Counted from the first letter of the stretch, positions 27,355-34,849 are shown. The stretch: DNA of 64,000 nt from Streptomyces lonarensis (GCF_012033735.1 NZ_JAAVJD010000004.1:1-64000), one strand, 5' to 3'. Translations and numbers: made by a program. Notes: generated from the sequence alone by a model not told the origin.

Positions 27355-27708
27355 ATGCAGATGCACCTCCCGATCCACGCCCCCGACGGCACGGTCGACC
27401 TCGCCGCCGCACGGGCCGCCCGCGACGCCGCGCTCGACAACGTCGCCGACGCCACCCCCGATGACTGGGCCACCCGCTGCCAGCAGGCCATAGCCACCCT
27501 CGCCGCGACGGGCCGCCCGTTCCAGGCCGCCGACCTCGTCGAGCAGCAGCTCGTCGACGAACCGGCCGATCACCACCAGTGGGGCGCCCAGCTCCGTGCC
27601 GCCGCCCGCGCCGGGGTCATCCTCCCCGCCGGCTACGCACCCAGCCGCCGCGCCACCACCCGCGGCAGCGCCTGCCGCCAGTGGGTCGGGGCGGGGGTGG
27701 CGGCATGA
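27355..27708 (+). CDS. Hypothetical early phage protein
   Basis: A 117-residue protein from ATG 27355 (CAGGAGACC upstream). The C-terminal half (HHQWGAQLRAAARAGVILPAGYAPSRRATTRGSACRQWVG) resembles a winged-helix or zinc-free domain common in actinophage small proteins. It overlaps the next gene by 4 nt. Confidence 0.7.
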   Translation: MQMHLPIHAPDGTVDLAAARAARDAALDNVADATPDDWATRCQQAIATLAATGRPFQAADLVEQQLVDEPADHHQWGAQLRAAARAGVILPAGYAPSRRATTRGSACRQWVGAGVAA

Positions 27709-28541
27709 CCCGGCCCCTCCCGCCGCACGGCGAGCGCGCCCGGTACCTCCGCGGCTGCCGCTGCCAGCCCTGCTCCCAGGGCCACTACCGCTGGATGTCC
27801 CGATGGCGCCTCGACGTCGAGCGCGGCACTCCCCGCCGGGTCCCCGCTGGGCCCGCCCAGGACCACGTCGCCGCCCTCCTCGCCGCCGGCTGGTGTCAGG
27901 CGTCGATCTCCAGGGCGTCCGGCGTCGCCCCGAAGTCCGTCTACGAGACGGCCGTGCGGCGGAACCCGACGATCGCCCGGGCGCTGGCCGACCGCATCTT
28001 GTCCGTTCCGATCGGCACTCCGCCGGCCGCCGGGAAGTACGTGTCGGCGGCCGGGACTTGCCGCCGCGTCCGCGCCCTCATGGCCATCGGGTACCCCGCG
28101 CAGCAGCTGGCTGCCGACCTCGGCATCTCGATCGGGGCCCTCAGCAACATCCTGAACGAGCGTCGGCCCGCCGTCCTGCGGCCGACCGCGGATGCGACGG
28201 CCGCCCTCTACCGGCAGCTCGCCCTCCGCCCCGGACCGTCGCGGCGAGCCCGCGTCATCGCACAGAACCGCGGCTGGCACGGCCCGCTGGCCTGGGGCGA
28301 CGACATCGACGACCCCGCCGCCGAGCCCGAGGTCGACGAGGCCACGCCGCTCAACACGCACGAGGTCGCCGCCCTTCGCGCCGAGGAGATCCGGCACCTA
28401 GGTGAAGCCGGCGTCCCCGCCCACGAGATCGCCGCCCGGGTCGGTCGATCCGTCAGCTACGTCCGGGAGATCCTCACCGATCGCCGCGGCCCTGGCTGGC
28501 GAGAGCAGCAGCGCCAGCAGCAGTACAAGGAGGCCGCGTGA
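27705..28541 (+). CDS. Helix-turn-helix protein with several DNA-binding repeats
   Basis: A 278-residue protein. The N-terminus RYLRGCRCQPCSQGHYRWMSRWR is a Cys-containing motif common in actinophage regulators. Three HTH-like units follow: AALLAAGWCQASISRASGVAPKSVYE, ALMAIGYPAQQLAADLGISIGALSNIL and HLGEAGVPAHEIAARVGRSVSYVREIL. The repeated small HTH design suggests a transcriptional regulator of the early or late operon. ATG 27705. It overlaps the WhiB gene by 4 nt. Confidence 0.78.
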   Translation: MTRPLPPHGERARYLRGCRCQPCSQGHYRWMSRWRLDVERGTPRRVPAGPAQDHVAALLAAGWCQASISRASGVAPKSVYETAVRRNPTIARALADRILSVPIGTPPAAGKYVSAAGTCRRVRALMAIGYPAQQLAADLGISIGALSNILNERRPAVLRPTADATAALYRQLALRPGPSRRARVIAQNRGWHGPLAWGDDIDDPAAEPEVDEATPLNTHEVAALRAEEIRHLGEAGVPAHEIAARVGRSVSYVREILTDRRGPGWREQQRQQQYKEAA

Positions 28542-28786
28542 CCGCCGCCGACGGCCCCTGGCAGACCGCCGCGCTCTGCGCGCAGTCGGACCCCGAGATG
28601 TGGTTCTCGGAGACGGACTACTACCGGGCCGCGGCGATCTGCCGCACCTGCCCCGTGCTCGCGGAGTGCGCCGAGGAGACCGCCCGCGACGAGGCCGGCC
28701 GCGTGCCCGCCTACATCCAGGGCGTCCGCGCCGGCCTCCTCCCCGGGGCCCGACGCCGCGCCGCCGCCACGGCCACCGCGGCCTGA
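28538..28786 (+). CDS. Phage WhiB-family iron-sulfur regulator
   Basis: An 82-residue Wbl protein. The four cluster cysteines are visible: ALCAQSDPEMWF, then AAICRTCPVLAEC, giving C...CxxCx5C, which binds a [4Fe-4S] cluster. The usual G[VI]WGG turn is replaced by YIQGVRAGLLPG. Wbl proteins contact the primary sigma factor. Phage copies such as WhiBTM4 downregulate host whiB2, so a role in reprogramming host transcription or development is likely but inferred. Confidence 0.9.
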   Translation: MTAADGPWQTAALCAQSDPEMWFSETDYYRAAAICRTCPVLAECAEETARDEAGRVPAYIQGVRAGLLPGARRRAAATATAA

Positions 28787-28794
28787 CGCACAAC

Positions 28795-28817
28795 GGCCCC
28801 GCCCATCGGGCGGGGCC
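28795..28817. terminator. Bidirectional terminator between convergent genes
   Basis: GGCCCCGCCC (28795-28804) pairs perfectly with GGGCGGGGCC (28808-28817) around ATC. It lies exactly between the WhiB gene (rightward) and the small regulator (leftward). Confidence 0.75.
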
Positions 28818-28835
28818 AGGAAGGAGGGGGAGGTG

Positions 28836-29084
28836 TCAGGAACCCGAGCCGGTGACGCGGCGCTTCAGCGCGGCCTGGCGGGCAGCCTGCTTCGGATCGG
28901 GCGCGATCTTCGCGACCCACTCGCGGGTGAAGCCGGTCAGCTTGGCCATGTGCGAGGGGCCCAGGCCCGCCGCCCGGCCGGCGACCAGCAACTCTCGCAG
29001 CTCGCGATCCGCCGATTGGAACTCCAGCTCAGCGCTGGTCCGCTTCTGCGCCGCAGCCTCGATCCGCTCGTCCAGGTCATCCAT
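28836..29084 (-). CDS. Small leftward coiled-coil/HTH regulator
   Basis: An 82-residue protein: an N-terminal coiled coil (DLDERIEAAAQKRTSAELEFQSADRELRELL) followed by a helix-turn-helix (GLGPSHMAKLTGFTREWVAKI). It is the only leftward gene in this part of the early region and is divergent from the replication gene, so it probably controls that promoter. It has the same layout as the small leftward gene at 38136. ATG 29084. Confidence 0.75.
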   Translation of the reverse strand: MDDLDERIEAAAQKRTSAELEFQSADRELRELLVAGRAAGLGPSHMAKLTGFTREWVAKIAPDPKQAARQAALKRRVTGSGS

Positions 29085-29250
29085 GCGTCACATAGTGCCA
29101 CGGCTAACGGCGGTCGCGCCACATCTTCGCGAAGAGTGGTCGCGAACGGCGACCGCGAACGCTATTCTCATCTCAGGACCGCAAGGGACCGGCAACGGCC
29201 TTGAGCCGTGACCAGCCCTGCCCTGCCCAGACCGACCGGAAGAAGAACTC
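29085..29250 (+). promoter_or_regulatory. Promoter/operator of the replication operon
   Basis: The divergent gap contains GGTCGC-GAACG-GCGACC (29138-29154), direct repeats CGCGAACG at 29141-29148 and 29154-29161, and the palindrome CTTCGCGAAG at 29125-29134. A TATTCT element at 29163-29168 is a plausible -10 for the rightward replication gene. The operators overlap where a -35 would be, fitting repression by the divergent regulator. Confidence 0.6.
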
Positions 29251-30099
29251 GTGGGGACTCGCCTGTACATCGAGGTGCTGGACTACGCGCCGGCCACCCT
29301 CACTCACCGGGAGAAGCTCCTCCTGGCGGTGCTCGGGCTGGACGCCGACGAGAAGACGCGCACCACCTGGGGCAGCGTCGAGTCACCCGAGATCCTGCGG
29401 CGCGCCAAGGTCAGCCGCTCCCAGCTCTACGCCGTTATCAAGCAGCTTCTCGACAAGGGGGCCCTGGAGCGCACTCTTGCGGGCCAGAAGAACGCCGCGG
29501 CGAAGTACAAGATCCCTCGCCTGGCGCCGGAAGGGGCCCTCCTCAGTGTCCCGGATTCCGGGACACTGACCTGCCCTCAGTGTCAGCAGAACCGGGACAC
29601 TGAGAATCCTCAGTGTCCCGGTTTCCGGGACACTGACCGAGAGCCTCAGTGTCCCGAGAATGCGGACACTGAACCCCCTCAGTGTCCCGGTTCTGCTGAC
29701 ACTGAACCGGTTCTCAGTGTCCCGGATTCCGGGACACCTAGCTTGCTTAAGCAAGCTAGCCAGCAGGACGGTCCGCCCGAGAGCCTTGGTCGCTACCCCG
29801 AGGCCGTCCGCCCGCTGATGCACGCAATGAGCGCCAGCGGAGTCGACGTCAGCTGGCCCTTCAAGGGCGACGCCTGGGCCCCCGTCATCACCCTCATCGA
29901 GACGGTCGGCATCGACGCGATGGTCAGCTACGCGGTCCGCGCGAGCGCTCGCACCGCGGTCTTCTCGGCCCGCTACTTCGTCGCGGGCTGGACCGAACTT
30001 CCCCCGAAGCCCCCCGAGGGCACGCCTGACCACAGGCCACGGCTTCGCGCCGTGGGTGGCCAGCACTACATCAGCCCCGAAGAGCGAGGAATCTTCTGA
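29251..30099 (+). CDS. Replication initiator-like protein with embedded origin
   Basis: A 282-residue protein. The N-terminus is a winged helix (LTHREKLLLAVLGLDADEKTRTTWGSVESPEILRRAKVSRSQLYAVIKQLLDKGALERT), the C-terminus a helical domain (EAVRPLMHAMSASGVDVSWPF...AVFSARYFVAGW). Between them, residues about 98-165 are a low-complexity Cys/Pro/Asp-rich linker, encoded by alternating copies of TCAGTGTC. The same arrangement, with initiator binding sites inside the initiator gene, is found in lambda O. It directly precedes and overlaps the helicase gene, so it likely binds the origin and loads the helicase. GTG 29251. Confidence 0.8.
   Translation: MGTRLYIEVLDYAPATLTHREKLLLAVLGLDADEKTRTTWGSVESPEILRRAKVSRSQLYAVIKQLLDKGALERTLAGQKNAAAKYKIPRLAPEGALLSVPDSGTLTCPQCQQNRDTENPQCPGFRDTDREPQCPENADTEPPQCPGSADTEPVLSVPDSGTPSLLKQASQQDGPPESLGRYPEAVRPLMHAMSASGVDVSWPFKGDAWAPVITLIETVGIDAMVSYAVRASARTAVFSARYFVAGWTELPPKPPEGTPDHRPRLRAVGGQHYISPEERGIF
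29543..29759. other. Candidate replication origin: TCAGTGTC iterons and palindrome
   Basis: TCAGTGTC lies at 29543, 29577, 29610, 29646, 29679 and 29714 on the plus strand. Its inverse GACACTGA lies at 29562, 29596, 29629, 29665 and 29698, with a decayed sixth inverse near 29733. Sites alternate strictly and same-strand sites are 33-36 bp apart. A 22-bp perfect palindrome (29738-29759, CTAGCTTGCTT and its complement) follows and is notably AT-richer than the surroundings, a possible unwinding element. All lie inside the initiator-like gene. Confidence 0.85.
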
Positions 30100-31424
30100 T
30101 GACCGAGGCACCACCGTGGACCGAGGACCCCGTAGGGGCCATCGCTCGCGTCCAGCCCCACGACGAGGCAGCCGAGATGGCCACGCTCGGGGCCTGCTTG
30201 ATCTCCCCTCGCGCCGCACGAGAGGTCGTCGACTTCCTCGACCCCCGGTCGTTCTACGCCCCCCGGCACTCCGAGATCTTCTACGCGATCTGCCGAATGC
30301 ACGCCCTCCGGCAGCCGATCGACCCCATCACCGTCGCCAAGCACCTCGCCGACCTCGGCCGGCTCCAGGCAGTCGGCGGCGCCGGCTACATTCAGGGCCT
30401 CGCCAACGCGGTCCCGACCGCGGGGAACGCCGAGTACTACGCGGAGATCATCGAGGACCGGTACCTGCGGCGCTCGATCATCGAGCACGGCACCCGCTGT
30501 GTCGAGGCAGGCTTCAAGCAGGACCGCGAGTCCACCGACCTCGTCGAGTGGGCCGTCGCCTCCGCCCGTGAGATCCGCGACCGCGGCGTCGCGACCGAGG
30601 ACTCCCCGACCGAGGACATCCTCGACTTCATCCAGCACGAGGACACCTACGACTGGATCGTCCCCGGGCTCCTGGAGCACGGCGACCGGCTGATCCTCAC
30701 CGCGTCCGAAGGCGGCGGCAAGTCAACTCTGCTGCGGCAGATGGCCGTCTGCCTCGCCGCCGGGCTGCACCCCCTGGACCCCGGCAAGCACACCGAGCCG
30801 AAGCGAGTCCTCGTCCTCGACTGCGAGAACGGCGAGCCCGCCAGCCGTCGGAAGTACCGCCCGCTGCTCAACTCCGCTGAGCGCGCGAAGCGCGGCATGC
30901 GCCGCGGGCAGTTCGACATCCGCTGCCGGCCCGAGGGCGTCGACCTGACCCGGCCTGCCGACCGGGCGTGGGTGATGCGGCGGGTGGAGCGCATCAAGCC
31001 GGACGTGCTGATCATCGGCCCGGTGTACCGGCTGCACGCCGGCAACCCCAACGACGAGGAGTTGGCGCGCAAGGTCAGCGCGGTCATCGACGAGGCCCGG
31101 GCGACCGCCAACTGCGCCGTGCTGATGGAAGCCCACTCGCCGCACGGCGGACCGATGGGCCCCCGCTCGCTGCGCCCCCTCGGCAGCTCCCTGTGGATGC
31201 GCTGGCCCGAGTTCGGATTCGGACTCCGGCCAGTGGAGGACGAGAAGTCCGCCGCCAACGCGCCGGGCGCCCGAGGGCGGCGGGTCCTGCCGTGGCGCGG
31301 GATGCGCGACGAGCGCGACTGGCCTCCGTTCATCCGGGCCGGCGACGACTGGCCCTGGGTTCCGTACAAGCCCATCGACGCTGACCCGTTCAGCGGCCAC
31401 TCCGAGACAGGAGCCATCTGGTGA
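30099..31424 (+). CDS. Replicative helicase-like ATPase (DnaB N-domain plus RepA-type core)
   Basis: A 441-residue protein. The N-terminal domain matches DnaB-N (PHDEAAEMATLGACLISPRAAREVVDFLDPRSFYAPRHSEIFYAI). The C-terminal RecA-like core has Walker A ASEGGGKSTLL and a Walker B-type VLIIGPVYRL, then EAHSPHGG. The core resembles RepA/AAA_25 hexameric helicases rather than full DnaB. It should unwind DNA at the origin in the preceding gene. ATG 30099 overlaps the initiator stop by one base. Confidence 0.9.
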   Translation: MTEAPPWTEDPVGAIARVQPHDEAAEMATLGACLISPRAAREVVDFLDPRSFYAPRHSEIFYAICRMHALRQPIDPITVAKHLADLGRLQAVGGAGYIQGLANAVPTAGNAEYYAEIIEDRYLRRSIIEHGTRCVEAGFKQDRESTDLVEWAVASAREIRDRGVATEDSPTEDILDFIQHEDTYDWIVPGLLEHGDRLILTASEGGGKSTLLRQMAVCLAAGLHPLDPGKHTEPKRVLVLDCENGEPASRRKYRPLLNSAERAKRGMRRGQFDIRCRPEGVDLTRPADRAWVMRRVERIKPDVLIIGPVYRLHAGNPNDEELARKVSAVIDEARATANCAVLMEAHSPHGGPMGPRSLRPLGSSLWMRWPEFGFGLRPVEDEKSAANAPGARGRRVLPWRGMRDERDWPPFIRAGDDWPWVPYKPIDADPFSGHSETGAIW

Positions 31425-31612
31425 CCGACTTCCCGCGCCGCATCCGCCTGTACGGCGGCCGGCTGGTGCACGCCGCCACCGCCGCCGAGGAGATCGCCTG
31501 CAAGGCCCACTACGTCGGGCCCGGCGACCACCGCCTGCCGCTCGCCACCGCCGTCACCTGCCGGGCGTGCGAGCGCCGCCTGTCCGCGAACACCCCGAAG
31601 GAGAACCGATGA
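31421..31612 (+). CDS. Small hypothetical protein with CxxC
   Basis: A 63-residue protein from GTG 31421, overlapping the helicase stop and, at its end, the methyltransferase start by 4 nt each. TAVTCRACERRLSAN is a CxxC motif; an IACKAH cysteine lies earlier. It is probably a small zinc-binding protein of the replication operon. No family was recognised. Confidence 0.65.
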   Translation: MTDFPRRIRLYGGRLVHAATAAEEIACKAHYVGPGDHRLPLATAVTCRACERRLSANTPKENR

Positions 31613-32373
31613 CCGCCCCGTACTACGCCGACGATCAGGTGGCCCTGTACCTGGGCGACTGCCGGGAGGTCCTGCCCGCCCTGGGCCTCACCGCAGACCT
31701 CGTGCTGACCGACCCGCCCTACGGGGACACGGCGCTGGCGTGGGACCGGTGGCCAGTGGGCTGGGTCGCCGCGGTAACGCCGCTGGCGAGGTCGATGTGG
31801 TGCTTCGGCAGCATGCGGATGTGGCTCACCCGCGCCGGCGAGCTGGAGGCGGCCGGCTGGCAGATGAGCCACGACGTCGTCTGGGAGAAGCACAACGGCA
31901 GCGGCTTCGCCGCCGACCGCTTCCGCCGGGTCCATGAGCACGCCCTGCACTGGTACCGCGGGCCGTGGCGGGAGGTGCACCGCGAGGTGCCGCGCCTGCC
32001 CGCCCAGTACAGCGCCAAGGGCCGGACCGTCAGCCAGCGGCAGTCCCGGACTCCGCACGCCGGCGAGATCGGCGCCGCCACCTACATCGACGACGGCCTC
32101 CGCCTCGCCCGATCGGTGCTCCCCGCGAGGTCCATGCACCGCGCGGCGATCCACCCCACCGAGAAGCCCGTCACCGGCCTGCTGGAGCACCTGATCGCCT
32201 ACGGCTGCCCGGTGGGCGGGACCGTGCTGGACGTCTTCGCCGGCTCCGGTTCCACGCTCGACGCGGCCCGGCAGTCCGGGCGCCGCGCCATCGGTATCGA
32301 GGCGGACGAGCGGTACGCGGAGGCCGCTGCCCGCCGACTGTCCGCCGCGCCCCTGCCGCTGGACGCGGCGTGA
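31609..32373 (+). CDS. Site-specific DNA methyltransferase (DPPY type)
   Basis: A 254-residue beta-class amino-methyltransferase that methylates N6-adenine or N4-cytosine. The catalytic motif is LVLTDPPYGDTALAWDRW; the SAM motif is VLDVFAGSGSTLDAA near the C-terminus, preceded by HPTEKPVTGLLEHLI. A target-recognition region lies between them. There is no partner nuclease nearby, so it probably protects phage DNA against host restriction. ATG 31609 follows AAGGAG. Confidence 0.93.
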   Translation: MTAPYYADDQVALYLGDCREVLPALGLTADLVLTDPPYGDTALAWDRWPVGWVAAVTPLARSMWCFGSMRMWLTRAGELEAAGWQMSHDVVWEKHNGSGFAADRFRRVHEHALHWYRGPWREVHREVPRLPAQYSAKGRTVSQRQSRTPHAGEIGAATYIDDGLRLARSVLPARSMHRAAIHPTEKPVTGLLEHLIAYGCPVGGTVLDVFAGSGSTLDAARQSGRRAIGIEADERYAEAAARRLSAAPLPLDAA

Positions 32374-32410
32374 CCCCACGCACGAACCCCGCCCCCTTCA
32401 GGAGGTCTTG

Positions 32411-33226
32411 ATGTCCGTCAGAGTGATCAGCTTCGGAGGCGGTCAGCAGTCGACTGCGCTCCTCGTCCTCGCCGCACAGGGCGAGATCGACTTCCGCACC
32501 TTCGTCTTCGCCAATGTCGGCGACGACAGCGAGCACCCCGACACGCTGCAGTACATCGCCGAGAACGCCCGCCCCTATGCGGAGCGGCACGGGCTGGAGC
32601 TGGTGGAGCTGCAACGCGTCGGCCAGGCCGGACCCCGCCGAGGGGAAGCCCGCACCCTGCTGGCCGACCTGCTGCGGCCTGAGTCCCGCAGCATCCCCAT
32701 CCCGGTCCACATGGCCGGCGGCGGACCCGGCACACGGCAGTGCACCGACCGCTACAAGATCGCCCTCATCGCCGCGGAGACAGCGCGCCGCGGAGCGACC
32801 GAGGACAATCCGGCGACCGTCGGGATCGGCATCAGCCTGGACGAGATCCACCGGGCGAGCAGCCGCCGCCGCAACCCGCACGAGGTCGCGACCTACCCGC
32901 TGCTGGACCTGGGCCTGCGCCGCACCGACTGCCAGCGCATCATCCGCAAGGCCGGGCTCCCCGTCCCGCCCAAGTCGGCGTGCTGGTTCTGCCCGATGAA
33001 GCGGCCCACGGAGTGGCACGAGCTGCGGCGCGAGCACCCGCGGCTGTTCGGGCTGGCGTGCGAGCTGGAGGCGACGCTCGTCGAGCGGCGGGAGCGACTC
33101 GGGCGGGACCCCGCGTACCTGACCGGCCTCGGCAGGCCTCTTGCGCAGGCGATCCCTGACGGGGTGGACCTGCTGCCGCTGGCGGAGGAGGACGCCGGCT
33201 GCGACTCCGGCTACTGCATGACATGA
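32411..33226 (+). CDS. PAPS-reductase-like / adenine nucleotide alpha-hydrolase protein
   Basis: A 271-residue protein of the PP-loop superfamily: SFGGGQQSTALL replaces SGGxDS at the N-terminus. Cysteines in TRQCTDRYK, SACWFCPMK and the C-terminal GCDSGYC could hold an Fe-S cluster or sulfur intermediate. Relatives include PAPS reductase, DndC and tRNA thiolases. It lies between two DNA methyltransferase genes, which raises the possibility of nucleic-acid modification, but the chemistry is not known. ATG 32411 follows AGGAGG. Confidence 0.8.
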   Translation: MSVRVISFGGGQQSTALLVLAAQGEIDFRTFVFANVGDDSEHPDTLQYIAENARPYAERHGLELVELQRVGQAGPRRGEARTLLADLLRPESRSIPIPVHMAGGGPGTRQCTDRYKIALIAAETARRGATEDNPATVGIGISLDEIHRASSRRRNPHEVATYPLLDLGLRRTDCQRIIRKAGLPVPPKSACWFCPMKRPTEWHELRREHPRLFGLACELEATLVERRERLGRDPAYLTGLGRPLAQAIPDGVDLLPLAEEDAGCDSGYCMT

Positions 33227-33309
33227 CCAGCGCCCCACGCACGAACCCCGTCCCCGGCGCTGGACCCGCCGGGGCCGGGGCCCACCACACCGTACCCCTG
33301 GAGGGGATC

Positions 33310-34605
33310 GTGACCGCACCACCGCCGCTGCGCCTCGGCAGCCTGTGCACCGGCTATGCCGGCCTTGACGAGGCCGTCACCGCCGCGCTCGCCCAGCGCG
33401 GCATCCCGACCGTCACCGAGTGGGTGGCCGACCCCGACCCCGGGGCGTCCGCGATCCTCGCCCACCGCATGCCCGGCGTCCCGAACCTCGGGGACATCAC
33501 GGCGGTGGACTGGGCCGACGTTCCGCCGGTCGACGTCCTCGCCGGTGGCTTTCCCTGCCAGGACGTGTCAGCCGCTGGCGCCCGAGCCGGGATCGCCCCC
33601 GGCACCCGCTCCGGCCTGTGGGCCACCTTCGCTCACGCCATCCACTCCCTCCGACCCCAGATCGTGGTGATCGAGAATGTCCGCGGCCTCCTCTCAGCCT
33701 CAGCCGATCGCGGTGTGGGACCCGACGGCACGCCTCTGGCGACGTCCATCCCCGGACCTCTTCGGGCAGTCGGAGCCGTACTCGGAGACCTGGCCAGCCT
33801 CGGGCTCGATGCGGAGTGGGTCAGCGTCCGTGCGTCCGATGTCGGCGCCCCGCACCGCAGGGAGCGGGTCTTCCTCCTCGCATGGCCTGCTGCTGAAGAC
33901 GCCGACGGCTCAGCTTGCGGTGAACGGCGGCAGCCAGCACCCGGACAAGCGGCGGGCTGGGGGCCACGGCCCGACGCTCGCGGACGAGGTGGAGCACCTG
34001 CTGCCGACGCCGATGGCGGCCGACGGGGACCGGGCGTCCGCGACCTACTCCAGGGGGAATCCGACGCTCGCCGGGGCGGTGCAGGAACCGCGCCTGCTGC
34101 CGACGCCGACCGCGACGCCCTACGGCAACAACCAGTCGGCCAGCCCGGGGGCGGCCGGGCGGCCGTCGCTCGACTCGCTGGCGCCGATGCTGCTTCCGAC
34201 GCCGACGACCGAGCCGTCCGCACGGTGCCGGACGGCGGGACGGCGAGCACCGAAGCCGACCACGAGCACCACCGGGTCGACCTTGCTGGACGCGTTCTGG
34301 CCGACCGCTGGGGCGCTTACGCCCCCGCCGTCCACCGGTGGGAGCGAGTCACCGGCCGGCCAGCTCCCGCTCCCACTGAGCCCGGACGCACCGGACAGCC
34401 CCGCCTGAGCCCGGCGTTCGTCGAGTGGCTGATGGGCCTGCCGGCGGGCTGGGTGACGGACGTCCCCGGCCTGTCGCGGACGCAGCGGCTCCACGCCCTC
34501 GGCAACGGGGTCGTCCCGCAGCAGGGGGCGGCGGCGCTCGGGCTGCTGCTGGACAGGGCGGGGCTGGACCTCGCCCCGGCGCGGGCGCTGGAGGTGGCCT
34601 CGTGA
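33310..34605 (+). CDS. Cytosine-5 DNA methyltransferase
   Basis: A C5-methyltransferase of 431 residues. Motif I is LGSLCTGYAGLDEA, motif IV the catalytic GGFPCQDVSAAG, motif VI VVIENVRGLL, motif VIII APHRRERVFLLAW, and motifs IX-X RLSPAFVEWLMGLPAGW and ALGNGVVPQQGAAAL. The target-recognition region (about 33.9-34.38 kb) is Ala/Asp/Gly-rich and has a poor third-base pattern because another ORF occupies a different frame there. GTG 33310 has GGAGGGG upstream; ATG 33223, overlapping the previous stop, is an alternative. Confidence 0.9.
   Translation: MTAPPPLRLGSLCTGYAGLDEAVTAALAQRGIPTVTEWVADPDPGASAILAHRMPGVPNLGDITAVDWADVPPVDVLAGGFPCQDVSAAGARAGIAPGTRSGLWATFAHAIHSLRPQIVVIENVRGLLSASADRGVGPDGTPLATSIPGPLRAVGAVLGDLASLGLDAEWVSVRASDVGAPHRRERVFLLAWPAAEDADGSACGERRQPAPGQAAGWGPRPDARGRGGAPAADADGGRRGPGVRDLLQGESDARRGGAGTAPAADADRDALRQQPVGQPGGGRAAVARLAGADAASDADDRAVRTVPDGGTASTEADHEHHRVDLAGRVLADRWGAYAPAVHRWERVTGRPAPAPTEPGRTGQPRLSPAFVEWLMGLPAGWVTDVPGLSRTQRLHALGNGVVPQQGAAALGLLLDRAGLDLAPARALEVAS
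33677..34408 (+). CDS. ORF nested in the methyltransferase gene, alternative frame
   Basis: A 243-residue frame, +1 relative to the methyltransferase, beginning MSAASSQPQPIAVWDP. It carries ETWPASGSMRSG and repeated LLPTP segments (LLPTPMAADGD, LLPTPTATPYGNN, LLPTPTTEP), a pattern I recognise from proteins annotated beside phage methyltransferases. By hand count over 34022-34200, about 3 of 60 codons end in A/T in this frame against about 19 of 59 in the methyltransferase frame. So the nested frame looks like the better-used one here, although the outer frame keeps its conserved ends. It may be a true overprinted gene or an artefact of conserved DNA. Confidence 0.4.
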   Translation: MSAASSQPQPIAVWDPTARLWRRPSPDLFGQSEPYSETWPASGSMRSGSASVRPMSAPRTAGSGSSSSHGLLLKTPTAQLAVNGGSQHPDKRRAGGHGPTLADEVEHLLPTPMAADGDRASATYSRGNPTLAGAVQEPRLLPTPTATPYGNNQSASPGAAGRPSLDSLAPMLLPTPTTEPSARCRTAGRRAPKPTTSTTGSTLLDAFWPTAGALTPPPSTGGSESPAGQLPLPLSPDAPDSPA

Positions 34606-34835
34606 TCCTCCTGCCGCTGTTCCCCGCCCCGCCTGCTGTCTCGCTGCCGGCCCCGCGGTGCGCCGCCTGCGCCCGTCCGCTGCGTGCGGCTGGGTCTCGG
34701 GCGGCGGGCCTGGGGCCGGTGTGCGCGGCCCGCCTGGCGCCCCGCCCGTCCCACGGCGGCCACATGCCGCCGCCGGTGGGGCCGGTGGACGGCCAGGAGC
34801 CACTGCCGACGCCCGATACCTGCACCCCCGCCTGA
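34602..34835 (+). CDS. Small zinc-binding protein (DUF6011-like)
   Basis: A 77-residue protein from GTG 34602, overlapping the methyltransferase stop. RCAACARPLRAAGSRAAGLGPVCAARL has the CxxC...GxGPxCA pattern of DUF6011-type small proteins common in actinophages; the family name is from memory. The C-terminus is Pro-rich. Confidence 0.65.
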   Translation: MILLPLFPAPPAVSLPAPRCAACARPLRAAGSRAAGLGPVCAARLAPRPSHGGHMPPPVGPVDGQEPLPTPDTCTPA

Positions 34836-34849
34836 CCGACCACTACCAC

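Noticed and set aside
28402-29211. Rightward 269-codon frame over WhiB and the replication promoter
   Set aside because: It overlaps WhiB and the opposite regulator, crosses a terminator, and shows no domain.
29543-29736. CRISPR-like array
   Set aside because: The repeats are only 8 bp, alternate in orientation and lie in an open coding frame; spacers are not unique 30-mers and there are no cas genes.
29251-30099. Plasmid-type Rep protein (rolling circle) for the transfer module
   Set aside because: No HUH or catalytic Tyr motif is present; the layout is initiator plus helicase with iterons, i.e. theta-type phage replication.
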